From JAAYDK01 sp964543935 (lineage in GTDB: Bacteria; Spirochaetota; Spirochaetia; Sphaerochaetales; Sphaerochaetaceae), in NCBI GenBank assembly GCA_964543935.1, contig CAZJAK010000002.1:31148-95147 (forward strand): a DNA stretch of 64,000 bases, written 5' to 3'. This document shows, piece after piece, positions 46,110 to 55,454 of this stretch; the first letter of the stretch is position 1, and every line of letters begins with the position of its first letter. A model generated the notes under the pieces. It worked only from the letters and a program-made list of their open reading frames with translations. It was not told the DNA's origin and made no database searches. The position numbers and the translations under genes were made by a program.

Positions 46110-46775
46110 ATGAAAAGAATCGCATTGATCCACACGGTGAAGAGCGTGTTGGACAGCTTTGAGCCGCAATTGCGCGCTGCTGTCGGCAACGATGTCAAGA
46201 TCCACAACATACTCGATGATTTCTTGGCATCCGATCCGGCTGATACCGGAGTGTTCTCCGATGTGAACCATCAGCGCTTGGTCAACGACATCCGTAACGC
46301 CGAACTCACCGGAGCCGACCTGATCGTGGTGACGTGTTCGACATTGACTCCCGCCGTCACCCTCATCAGGCCTACTGCCAAGGTTCCTTTGGTGGCGGTA
46401 GACGACGAGATGTGCCGTCTGGCTGTGACCTATGGGAACAAGGTTACCGTGTTGGCCACCGCCCGCAGTACGGTCGGGCCGACCGTGTCGAAGATCAAAG
46501 CTGAAGCACAAGCCGCCCACGTGCCGATCGATATTGAGAGTCATGTCTGCCCGGAGGCAATCGCCGCCCTGAAACAAGGAGACCGCGCCACCCACGATAA
46601 ACTCGTGCTCGAGATGGCCCGCTCGGTCGGTAAACCGGACCTCATCGTCTTGGCGCAGGCTTCCATGGCACATTTGGAACAGCAGGTCGCACAGACGTGC
46701 CGGTGCGCGGTGCTCAGCAGTCCCCGGCTATGTATCGAACAGACCGCACGAGTGTTGCAGGAGGGAAATCGATGA
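46110..46775 (+). CDS. Asp/Glu/hydantoin racemase-family protein
   Basis: 221 residues with the alpha/beta fold of cofactor-independent racemases. The first catalytic cysteine is in LIVVTCSTLTPAVTL; a second candidate is in SSPRLCIEQ near the C-terminus. Relatives include aspartate racemase, hydantoin racemase and maleate isomerase, so the substrate is a small acid with an acidic alpha carbon. AAGGAGG fixes the ATG at 46110. Coupled to the following isomerase gene by an ATGA overlap, which places it in the same pathway. Confidence 0.78.
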   Translation: MKRIALIHTVKSVLDSFEPQLRAAVGNDVKIHNILDDFLASDPADTGVFSDVNHQRLVNDIRNAELTGADLIVVTCSTLTPAVTLIRPTAKVPLVAVDDEMCRLAVTYGNKVTVLATARSTVGPTVSKIKAEAQAAHVPIDIESHVCPEAIAALKQGDRATHDKLVLEMARSVGKPDLIVLAQASMAHLEQQVAQTCRCAVLSSPRLCIEQTARVLQEGNR

Positions 46776-47686
46776 ACGAGCCAATGCATGCTTTCATGAA
46801 ACTGGGCACCGTCCACCATGTATCGTACCCCTTCAGCGGGAGCGACGAGCAGGCCAAGTTGGACAGCCTGAAAAAGTTGTTGTGCGACCCATGCTTCGAC
46901 GCCATCGAAGTCGGTCATTTCGCCGACGCTGAAGTGCGCCGTCAGGCGATTGCCATGATCAGGACCGCCCACCTGCAAGCGGTTGCTTTTGGAGGACAAG
47001 GCATCACCTTGGGCCGCAAACTCAACATCAACGATGTGGACGAGACACAACGAAGGATTGCTGTCGATGCCTTGAAAGCCGGTATCGACGAGGCCTATGA
47101 GTTTGGCTCCGACTATTTTGCATTCTTGGCCGGCCGCTATGAAAGCGGATCCATCGAGCAATCCTTCGAAGCTTTGCTGCAGTCGGTGGACCAGTTGTGC
47201 GCCCACGCCAAACAGGGCGGGGGCATGGTGGTCGAAATCGAAGTGTTCGACAGCGACATCGACAAACGTTCCTTGATCGGACCGTCACAGCGGGTGGTGC
47301 GTTTGGCAGAAACCATGTGCCCGCGTTGGGACAACTTCGCCATCCAAGTCGACAGCAGCCACATCCCGTTGTTGCTCGAGAGCAATGAAGAGCACATCCT
47401 GCCGATTATCAAGCACATCCGCCATGTCCACATGGGCAATGCGGTGATGCGCGACAAAGCATCGCCGGCCTATGGCGACAACCATCCCCGCTTCGGGTAT
47501 CCGGGAGGCGAGAACGACACTGCCGAATTGGCCGCTTACCTGAGAGTGTTGTTGAACAGCGGTTTTCTAAACAAACAAGAGCGTCCATTGGTGAGCTTTG
47601 AGGTAAAACCACAGGTGGGGGAGGATCCCGACCTTGTTTTGGCAAATGCAAAGCGGACGTTGCGGGAGGCTTGGCTACACGTATGA
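46772..47686 (+). CDS. Sugar phosphate isomerase/epimerase-like TIM barrel (AP_endonuc_2)
   Basis: A 304-residue xylose-isomerase-like barrel. Likely metal ligands are in VVEIEVFDSDID, IQVDSSHIPLL and HIRHVHMGNAVM, with a C-terminal LVSFEVKPQVGEDP. Members isomerise or epimerise keto sugars and sugar acids. It is coupled on both sides (racemase-like gene upstream, permease downstream), so it belongs to the pathway that starts with the pdxA-tct genes or to a sub-operon of it. Confidence 0.75.
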   Translation: MNEPMHAFMKLGTVHHVSYPFSGSDEQAKLDSLKKLLCDPCFDAIEVGHFADAEVRRQAIAMIRTAHLQAVAFGGQGITLGRKLNINDVDETQRRIAVDALKAGIDEAYEFGSDYFAFLAGRYESGSIEQSFEALLQSVDQLCAHAKQGGGMVVEIEVFDSDIDKRSLIGPSQRVVRLAETMCPRWDNFAIQVDSSHIPLLLESNEEHILPIIKHIRHVHMGNAVMRDKASPAYGDNHPRFGYPGGENDTAELAAYLRVLLNSGFLNKQERPLVSFEVKPQVGEDPDLVLANAKRTLREAWLHV

Positions 47687-48953
47687 TTGTCGCCATCATC
47701 CTGTTCGTAGCCACCTATGGGGCGCTCTTGGCGTTTCCGACACTGCGGGCCTACATCGCTCTGATTTCAGCAGCGACGTTTGTCGTCAGCGGTTACCTGC
47801 CGTATCGTGAGGTTCTGGCAGCAGTCGACTGGAACGTCATCATCATCCTCGGCGGGACNNNNNNNNNNTCGAGTCGCGCATGCCCGCCCTGCTTGCCGAC
47901 TTGGTCATCGCCAAGATGCCCGATGTGAGATGGGCGATCATCGCCTTGGCTTTGTTTGCGGGGATTGTATCGGCTTTCATTGACAATGTGGCGACTGTGT
48001 TGATGGTGGCTCCGTTGGCCATCACCATGTCCCGCAAATTGAACATTTCACCGGTAGGGAGCGTTATCGCCATTGCCATCTCGTCGAACTTGCAAGGGGC
48101 GGCCACCTTGGTCGGGGACACCACCTCCATCCTGCTCGGCGGCCACATGGGCCTTGATTTCACCGATTTCTTCTTCTACCGGGGCAAGCCCGGTTTGTTC
48201 TGGATCGTGCAAATCGGAGCTCTGGTAGCGATGTTGGTGTTGTGGTATGCCTTTCGCAAAGAACGCACCAAGCTGGTCGCCATCGAACGGACCCATGTCG
48301 GCGACTATGTGCCGACATTCCTGTTGGGAGGCACTGTTCTTGCGCTCATCCTCGTCTCGTTGGTGCCGAAGGACGGCCTCGACCCGTTCATCGCCGACCA
48401 CGTCAACGGTTTGATCTGCTTGTTCATGTTGGGGGTGGGCATCGTCTACCGGTTGGTGCGTGAACGCAGCCTTGAGCCTTTTGGCCGGATCTTGAAGGAG
48501 ATCGATTGGTTCACCTTGATCCTCTTGGCCGGCTTGTTCATCGTCATTGCCAGCATCACCCGCGCCGGTGTGGTAGATGCACTGGGATCATTGTTCGCCA
48601 CCTTAAGTGGAAACAGCGTGTTCGCCGCTTATGCCATCATCGTCGGATTCTCGGTCATCTTGTCGGCTTTCATCGACAACATCCCCTATGTTGCGACCAT
48701 GTTGCCGGTGGTGGCCACCATTGCTGCGCGCATGGGGATCGAGCCGACCGTGCTGTACTTCGGTTTGCTGGTCGGGGCGACCCTCGGGGGGAACCTCACG
48801 CCGATCGGCGCATCGGCCAACATCGCCGCCCTGGGCATCTTGGGGAAGATGGGACATACGGTCACTCCCGGTAAATTCATGGGCATCAGTGTTCCGTTCA
48901 CGTTGTCGGCGGTGTTGACCGGCTCCCTGTTGGTCTGGGTCATCTGGGCTTGA
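47683..48953 (+). CDS. SLC13/ArsB-type anion permease, interrupted by an assembly gap
   Basis: A membrane protein of about 425 residues with about ten to twelve helices. Characteristic blocks are AFIDNVATVLMVAP, ISSNLQGAATLVGDTTSILLGG, the repeat AFIDNIPYVATMLPV and GGNLTPIGASANIAALG. This family carries di- and hydroxy-carboxylates or exchanges anions for sodium. Ten N (47859-47868) replace part of the third helix. The frames before and after them differ, so the true gap length must be 2 modulo 3. The break is therefore an assembly artefact, not a frameshift mutation. Coupled to the isomerase gene by ATGA. Confidence 0.8.
47859..47868. other. Assembly gap of ten N
   Basis: Ten N inside the permease gene. 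Flanking residues read IIILGGT before and ESRMPALLADL after. Homologues as I remember them have about eight residues between these, which would make the real gap about 23 bases, consistent with the 2-modulo-3 requirement. Confidence 0.95.
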
Positions 48954-49029
48954 GCTTGTTGCCTACCGCCGATTTGGGTGTGGTATGCTAAAGACAAAGC
49001 GCTGCATCACGTTCCGAGGAGGCCAGAAG

Positions 49030-50214
49030 GTGGACCATGCCTGTTTGATCAAAGCTGATACGGTATTGTACGGTCCGTCGTTCCAGGAGCACCATGACCA
49101 GGTTGTGTTGATCCGGGAGGGAAAGATCGCCAGGGTCACCTCCAGAGAAGACCTCCAAGCCGAATATCATGGGGTGCCGGTCATCACTTTAAGCAAACCG
49201 TTGGTCCTCATGTGCGGTTTGATCGACGCCCACTCCCACGTGACCCAAGATGTACGGCTACCTGGGCAGCCCTGCGTGGCGGATGACTCGGAATGTGCCC
49301 ATACCCTCATCGCCCTGAAGGCGTTGCGCGACGATGTGGAGGCTGGGATCACCACGATGCGCTGCCTTGGGGACCGTTACGGGATCGACATCGTGCTGCG
49401 GGACAAGATCGCCGCTGGCGAAGTGGTCGGACCGCGCCTTCAGGTGGCCGGCATCGGCATCAGAAGCCTGCACGATCGTGGCCATGTCGGGCAAGGGCTG
49501 TCTGGAGCGGACGAGGTGCGTCGGTTGTGCCGGCAGAACCTCTACCGCACCACTGAGTGGCTCAAGATATTCGTGACCAGCACCATTGCCCCCGGGACAG
49601 GCACGTTCGTCCCCCATTATTTTAGCCGTGAAGAGATCGCTGTCGTCGCCCGTGAGGCCAATGCATGCGGGTGCATGACCAGCGCCCATTGCATCGGTGG
49701 CATCGGCTTGCGTTTCTGTGTGGAGGAGGGCATCAATGTCCTCGAGCACGCCTTCTGGGCTACGCGCGAGGACATCGAGCTGATGCTCCGCCATAAGACT
49801 TGGATATGCTTCACTCCCGGGGTGTTCCTCGACGAGGACCGCGAGAAGAATTGCAAGAGCGATTACGTCAAGCGGGTCAGGGCGGCCAGGGAGCAGGTGG
49901 CCGAACGGATCGCCACCATCGTCAAGGCCGGGGTCCGCTATGTGATCGGCACCGGCGCCAACCATGGTTTGCTCCATCGTGAACTCGTGTTGATGCACCG
50001 CTTGGGAGCGGCTCCGGTGGACATCCTGCAAGGAGTCACCTCACGGGCGGCCCAACTGATGAACCTCGACGGGATCACCGGCACGCTGGCTGAGGGTTAT
50101 GAAGCCGACCTGATCGCTGTCGAAGGCAATCCCCTCCAGGATATGCAGTCGTTGTCGCGGGTGGCGTTCGTCATGAAAGGGGGCAAGGTCGTGAAGGATC
50201 AAGACCGTAGCTGA
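49030..50214 (+). CDS. Metal-dependent amidohydrolase
   Basis: A 394-residue member of the amidohydrolase superfamily (imidazolonepropionase/prolidase-like branch). The HxH metal site is in GLIDAHSHVTQD near residue 65; further ligands are probably the His in SAHCIGGIGL and in VLEHAFWA, and the C-terminus has the usual LAEGYEADLIAVEGNPL. I choose GTG 49030 because GAGGAGG (49016-49022) lies seven bases before it; the ATG at 48985 has no ribosome site. The substrate could be a cyclic amide, a dipeptide or a lactone. It is 76 bases after the permease, so cotranscription is possible. Its end overlaps the convergent DUF362 gene. Confidence 0.8.
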   Translation: MDHACLIKADTVLYGPSFQEHHDQVVLIREGKIARVTSREDLQAEYHGVPVITLSKPLVLMCGLIDAHSHVTQDVRLPGQPCVADDSECAHTLIALKALRDDVEAGITTMRCLGDRYGIDIVLRDKIAAGEVVGPRLQVAGIGIRSLHDRGHVGQGLSGADEVRRLCRQNLYRTTEWLKIFVTSTIAPGTGTFVPHYFSREEIAVVAREANACGCMTSAHCIGGIGLRFCVEEGINVLEHAFWATREDIELMLRHKTWICFTPGVFLDEDREKNCKSDYVKRVRAAREQVAERIATIVKAGVRYVIGTGANHGLLHRELVLMHRLGAAPVDILQGVTSRAAQLMNLDGITGTLAEGYEADLIAVEGNPLQDMQSLSRVAFVMKGGKVVKDQDRS

Positions 50215-51296
50215 TTTTCTAAAAACTTGACGATGTCGATGGCTTTGGGCGGGCAGCCGGCTACATGGGCACTTCCGCCTTTGGTGCAAGAGCCGATGCC
50301 CAAGCCTTCGAAAGTCTTGCCCTTGAAATCTTGCCCTATGCACAGCTGGGTTGCACCATCATCGAGAATCCCTTTCTCGTCAAGACGGGCTAAGGCATGG
50401 ATCAAGTTGCCGTAACATGCGCTGCAGGCCGAACGCTCCTGCACCCGGGCAGCTAGTTCCTTGACCCGCATGCTGGGCTTGTGGTGACTCAGCACGAGGT
50501 CTTGGTTCAATTCGACCACCTTGGCACGGTCGACAGCACTGCTTCCGACTCCCAAATCCTCAGCCAAAGCGATATAGGGGATGTCTGCCAGGTCGAACCC
50601 CATCAAACCGGCCGAGAATGCGTCGATGAGGACGCTGTCTCGACCGGTGAACATCCGGTTGGTCGCCACCGGAGTGCCCCCTTCTTCGAAATCGAGGTCC
50701 CCGTTGAGGCTGTCGACTATCACCAAGTCGGCCCGACGGGCCAGGTTGAGGGCAGCAATCGGTTCGTGCAACCCGATCGAATGGAAGTACCGTTTCGAAC
50801 GGTCCGACAAGCACCCCTTCATGTTTTTCAAGGCACAGGTCATCGCTGTCTGGCAATGGCCTTTCAGCACCGGGAAGCTGATCAGGAAGTCGCACTCAAT
50901 GATGGTTTTGGCCACCTGCATCGTAATTCCCGCAGCAGTCAGCTCCACAAATCGGTCGCGCTTGAGGTCGATCAGCTTGACACCGTACCGTTCGGCCATC
51001 TTGTCATACCCGTTGACCTTGAAAGCCCGCTCGGTGCTGTCGCCTACCCAAGATCCCTCGGCGATGGTGATGTCGTGATACCCTAGATCCTTGAGGTGGA
51101 CGATGGTCGTCTCGATGATGCCCGGGTGGGTGACCGCTCCGCTGTCGGCTGTCTTGGAGACCACCAAATTCGGTTTGAGGACGATCGAGGCCTGTCTGTC
51201 GGGCAGCATGGCAACCATGTCGGCTTGCCGCAACAAGCGTTCGGTCATGGCCCGTTCATCGCTTCCGTAGATGACGATTATCGTGTCGTGCTCCAT
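50199..51296 (-). CDS. DUF362 domain protein
   Basis: A 365-residue protein of the DUF362 family (VLKPNLVVSKTADSGAVTHPGIIETTIVHLKDLGY ... DFLISFPVLKGHCQTAMTCALKNMKGCL). Many relatives carry ferredoxin clusters, but no CxxCxxC motif is seen here; four or five scattered cysteines lie in the last third (ERSACSACYGN, TQLCIGQ, GSCTKGG). The function of the family is unknown. It lies 33 bases after the GntR regulator on the same strand, so it is probably controlled together with the facing transketolase unit. Confidence 0.75.
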   Translation of the reverse strand: MEHDTIIVIYGSDERAMTERLLRQADMVAMLPDRQASIVLKPNLVVSKTADSGAVTHPGIIETTIVHLKDLGYHDITIAEGSWVGDSTERAFKVNGYDKMAERYGVKLIDLKRDRFVELTAAGITMQVAKTIIECDFLISFPVLKGHCQTAMTCALKNMKGCLSDRSKRYFHSIGLHEPIAALNLARRADLVIVDSLNGDLDFEEGGTPVATNRMFTGRDSVLIDAFSAGLMGFDLADIPYIALAEDLGVGSSAVDRAKVVELNQDLVLSHHKPSMRVKELAARVQERSACSACYGNLIHALARLDEKGILDDGATQLCIGQDFKGKTFEGLGIGSCTKGGSAHVAGCPPKAIDIVKFLENQLRS

Positions 51297-51329
51297 GAGT
51301 CGGCTCCTATGGATGGTATGTGGTGTCGG

Positions 51330-51959
51330 TCATTCGGGTGAATGCATGATGTGCGAGTAGAGCAGGGTCTTGCAGGCATTCTTGTCGCCGGTGCGAAGGT
51401 ATTGGATGAGTTGTCCGTGTTGGTTGATGATGGAGCCGAGTTTCTCGTCGGACAGGTTCTGGGCTACCCGCAACAATTGCACTTGGGCGTCCAACCGTTC
51501 ATAGAGATTGCTCAACGCGTTGTTGGCGGCACATTTGACCATGACGTTGTGGAATTGACTGTCCGTCTCGAACAGTGCGCTGCGGTTGCCGATGCCGAGG
51601 AAATACTGGCAGTCGGCGGCAAGGCGGGCCAGCTGCTCGATATTTTTCTCGATCGCTTCAGCGGTGAGCATGTCGACCGCCAAGCGCTCCAGCGTGATGC
51701 GCACCTGGGCGATATCGTTGGCCTCTTTCTGGTTCATCGCATACACCATGGCATGGCTGCGCGGCTTGAGCACCACCAGGCCGTATTCCGACAATCGGCG
51801 GATCGCCTCGCGGATGGGGGTGCGCGAAACCCCGAACTGTTGGGCGAGTTGTTCCTCGGGGATCAACATGCCCCCTTTAAGCTCGCCGCTGAGTATTTGC
51901 GCCTTGAGCAGGTCGTAAACCCTGTCGGCAAGGCTTTTCTGAACGATGATGTTAGCCAT
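51330..51959 (-). CDS. GntR-family regulator with FCD domain
   Basis: 209 residues. The winged helix-turn-helix (about 8-72, LAQQFGVSRTPIREAIRRLSEYGLVVL) is followed by an all-helical FCD domain (about 85-205) that binds small carboxylates or sugar acids and often a metal. GAGGA precedes the ATG. One imperfect and one perfect copy of the TTGTATACnGTATACAA motif lie in the intergenic region, beside its own start and at the facing promoter. It therefore probably represses both directions until its ligand appears. Confidence 0.9.
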   Translation of the reverse strand: MANIIVQKSLADRVYDLLKAQILSGELKGGMLIPEEQLAQQFGVSRTPIREAIRRLSEYGLVVLKPRSHAMVYAMNQKEANDIAQVRITLERLAVDMLTAEAIEKNIEQLARLAADCQYFLGIGNRSALFETDSQFHNVMVKCAANNALSNLYERLDAQVQLLRVAQNLSDEKLGSIINQHGQLIQYLRTGDKNACKTLLYSHIMHSPE

Positions 51960-51970
51960 ATAGTGTCCTC

Positions 51971-51987
51971 GTGTTTACCGTATACAA
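51971..51987. promoter_or_regulatory. GntR operator, copy near the regulator gene
   Basis: GTGTTTACCGTATACAA: a perfect right half (GTATACAA, 51980-51987) and a 6-of-8 left half of the same palindrome found at 52215. It lies about 12 bases upstream of the regulator's ATG, which suggests autorepression. Confidence 0.6.
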
Positions 51988-52185
51988 ATGCTTGATATAA
52001 CCATCGTAAGATTGGTTGTGATGCCGATTCAGCCGTGCTTGTTTTTTTGTGGTAATACTCTGTAATGGGGCCTGAACGGGAGAATTCGGCATGCTTTAGA
52101 TACTATATACGAAAACTTTATTTGTTGCAAACATATTCTAGCATGGATAATATCAAAAATATCTGTCGTGGTGGCTAGAAACCGT

Positions 52186-52214
52186 TTGACAGCTGGGGGC
52201 GATGATGCTATATT
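52186..52214 (+). promoter_or_regulatory. Promoter of the transketolase operon
   Basis: TTGACA (52186-52191), a 17-base spacer and TATATT (52209-52214), a near-consensus sigma-70 promoter. The remaining part of the 340-base gap 51960-52299 is AT-rich and has no gene. Confidence 0.75.
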
Positions 52215-52235
52215 AATTGTATACGGTATACAATT
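52215..52235. promoter_or_regulatory. Perfect GntR operator at the transketolase transcription start
   Basis: A perfect 21-bp palindrome: ten-base arms around a single central G, with the core TTGTATACGGTATACAA. It begins directly after the -10 box, so bound repressor would block transcription initiation. Confidence 0.8.
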
Positions 52236-52299
52236 CGGTAAAGACGTATCTGATTTAGTTATTCGCCGACGTGCTACCGATACTATGGAAGGAGCTGCA

Positions 52300-53193
52300 A
52301 TGAACGATAAACTACAGGGATTGCTGCAAGGGAAAGGGTCGAGACCCTATTCGGCTAAAGAGCTCTCGGCTCTGGCTGCCGCCATGCGTCTCGAAATATT
52401 CGACATACTCAGGGAGCGTCAAACCGGTCACTGGGGTGGGGCTTCCTCGGCTCTGGAATTGACCACGGCCTTGTATTTCAACCGCATGGACGTGCGCCCT
52501 GAAGAACCCGCCTGGGAGGACCGCGACCGTTTCGTCCTTTCCAAGGGGCACGCTTCGCTGAACATCTACACTGTGCTGGCCCACCGCGGCTTCTTCCCGG
52601 TCGGGGACCTGACTGGGTTCAGGACCCTTGGTTCGCATTTGCAGGGACATCCTTCGATGCACAAGACCCCGGGGATCGACATGTCGACCGGTGCCTTGGG
52701 CCACGGGCTTTCGGTGGGGGTGGGCATGGCGTTGGCCGCCCGGCTTTCCCAAAAGCACTACTGGACGTACGTGATGACCGGCGAGGGTTGCCTGAACGAA
52801 GGGCAGACCTGGGAGGCCGTCATGACGGCTGCCAAATACCGCCCGGAGCGTTTGGTGTTGATGATCGACTACAACCGCGTGCAGCTTGACGGCACATCGT
52901 CCGACATCATGCCGCTCGATCCGTTGCCCGACAAGCTCAAGGCGTTCGGGTGGAATGTCGCCGAGCGTTCCTACGACGGGCACGACACGGCCGACATCTT
53001 GGCTTCATTCGCCTGGATGGATGCTGGTGGACCGTGGCCGAAAGCGGTGGTGTACCGCACCGTCAAGGGCAAGGGCGTCTCCTTCATGGAGGGCAAGAGC
53101 ACCTGGCATGGGGCTCCCATCGATGATAAGAGTTTTGCCGAAGGCCGGCCGCAGTTGGTCGCCGACCTCGAGAAGAAGGAGGCTGTGCTATGA
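52300..53193 (+). CDS. Transketolase, N-terminal (TPP-binding) subunit
   Basis: 297 residues of a split transketolase. It holds GHWGGASSALEL, where housekeeping enzymes have GHPGGS, LSKGHASLNIY and the TPP-Mg motif GEGCLNEGQTWEAV with MIDYNRVQLDG. With the next gene's product it makes the full active site for moving two-carbon units between ketoses and aldoses. GGAAGGAG fixes the ATG at 52300. The operator-controlled promoter and the catabolic partners suggest a dedicated, not housekeeping, transketolase. Confidence 0.88.
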   Translation: MNDKLQGLLQGKGSRPYSAKELSALAAAMRLEIFDILRERQTGHWGGASSALELTTALYFNRMDVRPEEPAWEDRDRFVLSKGHASLNIYTVLAHRGFFPVGDLTGFRTLGSHLQGHPSMHKTPGIDMSTGALGHGLSVGVGMALAARLSQKHYWTYVMTGEGCLNEGQTWEAVMTAAKYRPERLVLMIDYNRVQLDGTSSDIMPLDPLPDKLKAFGWNVAERSYDGHDTADILASFAWMDAGGPWPKAVVYRTVKGKGVSFMEGKSTWHGAPIDDKSFAEGRPQLVADLEKKEAVL

Positions 53194-54116
53194 GTGTCGC
53201 CATGCGTGAATCGTTCGGTGCCAAGTTGGTCGAATTGGGCAAGACCAATCCCAAGCTCGTCGTGCTCGATGCGGATGTCTCTTCCAGCACTAAATCGGGG
53301 ATGTTCGGCAAAGCCTATCCCGAGCGGTTTTTCAACTGCGGTGTGGCCGAGGCCAACATGGTCGATGTCGCTGCCGGACTGGCCACCTGTGGCTACCGCC
53401 CGGTAGTGAATGCGTTCGCCATTTTCTTGGCGTTGAAAGCAACCGACCAAGTGCGCAACGTACTCTGCTACAATAACCTCAATGTTGTCCTGGCGGGGGC
53501 TTACGGTGGGCTGTCGGACTCGTTCGACGGGGCCAGCCACCAATCGATCACCGACATCGCCATCATGCGGGCCATTCCCGGCATGAAGGTGATTGTTCCT
53601 GCCGACGCCCGCCAGGCTGCCCAAGCGCTCGAGTATGCGCTGAATCAGGATGGCCCGGTCTATATCAGGTTGAACCGCAACCCGATGCCCGACCTGCCTG
53701 AGACCGATGAGTTTGCCACCGGCAAAGCGGTGTTGTTGCATGAGGGTTCGGATGTGACCATTGCCGCCAACGGCATCACCGCGCCGATGGCTGTCGAAGC
53801 CGCAGCGCTGTTGGCTTCGCAAGGGATCAAGGCCGAGGTCTTGTCGATGGCATTCGTGAAGCCCCTCGACGTGGACGGCTTGAAGGCATCGGTCGCCAAG
53901 ACCGGCAAGTTGCTGACTGTCGAGGAGCACAACGTCATCGGAGGTTTTGGAAGTGCCTGCACCGAGGCTTTGGCGAAGGCAGGAGTGTCCTACACGTACC
54001 GGGCTGTCGGTGTCCAGGACTGTTTTACTGAGACTGGGCCGTACATCCCGTTGTTGGCTGCTTATGGCCTATCGGCCAAAAACATCGCCGATGAGGTATT
54101 GGCGATGGTCCGTTGA
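53190..54116 (+). CDS. Transketolase, C-terminal (pyrimidine-binding) subunit
   Basis: A 308-residue partner of the preceding subunit. The catalytic glutamate lies in FFNCGVAEANMVDVAAGLA, and the conserved GLSDSFDGASHQSITDIAIMR matches the substrate-side motif of the DXS/transketolase family. The C-terminal transketolase domain ends the protein (VEEHNVIGGFGSACTEAL). Coupled to the first subunit (ATGA). Confidence 0.9.
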   Translation: MSVAMRESFGAKLVELGKTNPKLVVLDADVSSSTKSGMFGKAYPERFFNCGVAEANMVDVAAGLATCGYRPVVNAFAIFLALKATDQVRNVLCYNNLNVVLAGAYGGLSDSFDGASHQSITDIAIMRAIPGMKVIVPADARQAAQALEYALNQDGPVYIRLNRNPMPDLPETDEFATGKAVLLHEGSDVTIAANGITAPMAVEAAALLASQGIKAEVLSMAFVKPLDVDGLKASVAKTGKLLTVEEHNVIGGFGSACTEALAKAGVSYTYRAVGVQDCFTETGPYIPLLAAYGLSAKNIADEVLAMVR

Positions 54117-54145
54117 ACGAACTATCTTGAAGAGAGGAGAAACAC

Positions 54146-55429
54146 ATGAACACATCGGTGAAGAAAGCCTATGACTTGCTCAAGCAGTGGAAGGGCGATG
54201 ATTATGTATTCGGAGTGGGAGTTTTGGACCAGATCGGTTCCATCGCCGCCCGCTATGGCAAAAAGGCCTTGGTGGTGTGCAATAACACCTACATGAAGCC
54301 GGTGGCCGACAAGGTCGCCCAATCGCTCGCTGATGCAGGCGTGCAATTGGCCGGAGGCTCCATCGCCCCCGATGCCAAGCCCAACGCCCCCCGCGAGGAT
54401 GTGTACCGCTTGGAGTCCTATATCCTCCACCATGATCCCGATGTCGTCATCGCAGTCGGCGGTGGTTCAACCATCGATGCCTGCAAGGCGGCCAACATGC
54501 TCGCATCGCTCGGAGCGGCGGTGACTCCCGAGATCGACTGGTACTTCGGCATGGGGATGGTCACCAAAGCCCTGCAGGACAGTGGTAAAAAGCTGCGCCC
54601 GCTCATCGCGGTCGAGACTTCCTCCAGTTCTGGAGCCCACCTGACCAAATATTCCAACATTACCGACCCTGTCGTCGGCCAAAAGAAATTGATCGTCGAC
54701 ATGGCCATCGTCCCCCAAGTGGCCCTGTTTGATTATGCCGTGACGGTCTCGATGCCGGTCAGCGTGACCATCGACGGGGCTTTGGACGCCATCGCCCACA
54801 CCTTCGAGGTCTTCTGCGGTGCCAAAGGCGATGCCTATGCCAAAGCGGCCGAGGTTGCTGAGACCGCCATGGATTTGGTGGCCAGCCACGCCAAAGAATT
54901 GGTCGCCGACCCAAAGAACCTGGCCGCCCGCGAGGCCATCGGCTTGGCTACCGACTTAGGTGGTTACGCCATCATGATCGGAGGAACCAGCGGTGCCCAC
55001 TTGACCAGTTTCTCGTTGGTCGACATTGTATCCCATGGTACCGCTTGCGGAATCATGAATCCGTATTACGCCATCTTCTACAGCAAGGCCATCCAGCCGC
55101 AGCTCAAGGTGGTCGGTCGGGTCTTCGCCAAGCATGGCTACATCAAGCAGGATATCGAGAAGCTGTCGGGTCGCGACTTGGCCTTGGCTGTCTCGCAAGG
55201 GATGATCGATTTCGGCAAGTCCATCGGCGCTCCCACCAAGCTGACCGACTTGAAGGGTTTCACCGAAAGCCACATCGCGCGTGCTCTGGCTGCTGCCAAG
55301 GATCCCCAGCTTGAGATGAAGCTCAAGAACATGCCGGTCCCGATGACCGCTGCCGATGTGGATGCCTATATGGCGCCCATTTTGCGCGCCGCTGCCAATG
55401 GGGACCTGTCGATCGTCAAGGAAATGTAA
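54146..55429 (+). CDS. Iron-containing alcohol dehydrogenase
   Basis: A 427-residue group III dehydrogenase. The NAD-binding GGGSTIDACKAANML follows the first domain. Metal ligands are the Asp and His of DGALDAIAHTFE and the two His of SGAHLTSFSLVDIVSHG. Relatives oxidise or reduce small alcohols, lactaldehyde, 1,3-propanediol or sulfoacetaldehyde. AGAGGAG precedes the ATG. Its place after a transketolase suggests it reduces the short aldehyde released, or oxidises an incoming alcohol. Confidence 0.88.
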   Translation: MNTSVKKAYDLLKQWKGDDYVFGVGVLDQIGSIAARYGKKALVVCNNTYMKPVADKVAQSLADAGVQLAGGSIAPDAKPNAPREDVYRLESYILHHDPDVVIAVGGGSTIDACKAANMLASLGAAVTPEIDWYFGMGMVTKALQDSGKKLRPLIAVETSSSSGAHLTKYSNITDPVVGQKKLIVDMAIVPQVALFDYAVTVSMPVSVTIDGALDAIAHTFEVFCGAKGDAYAKAAEVAETAMDLVASHAKELVADPKNLAAREAIGLATDLGGYAIMIGGTSGAHLTSFSLVDIVSHGTACGIMNPYYAIFYSKAIQPQLKVVGRVFAKHGYIKQDIEKLSGRDLALAVSQGMIDFGKSIGAPTKLTDLKGFTESHIARALAAAKDPQLEMKLKNMPVPMTAADVDAYMAPILRAAANGDLSIVKEM

Positions 55430-55454
55430 CGAAGGTCTGGCAAGGAGGAATCGC

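Noticed and set aside
47671..47928. Two separate small permease genes on either side of the N run
   Set aside because: Both halves belong to one SLC13/ArsB-type protein split by an assembly gap of wrong length.
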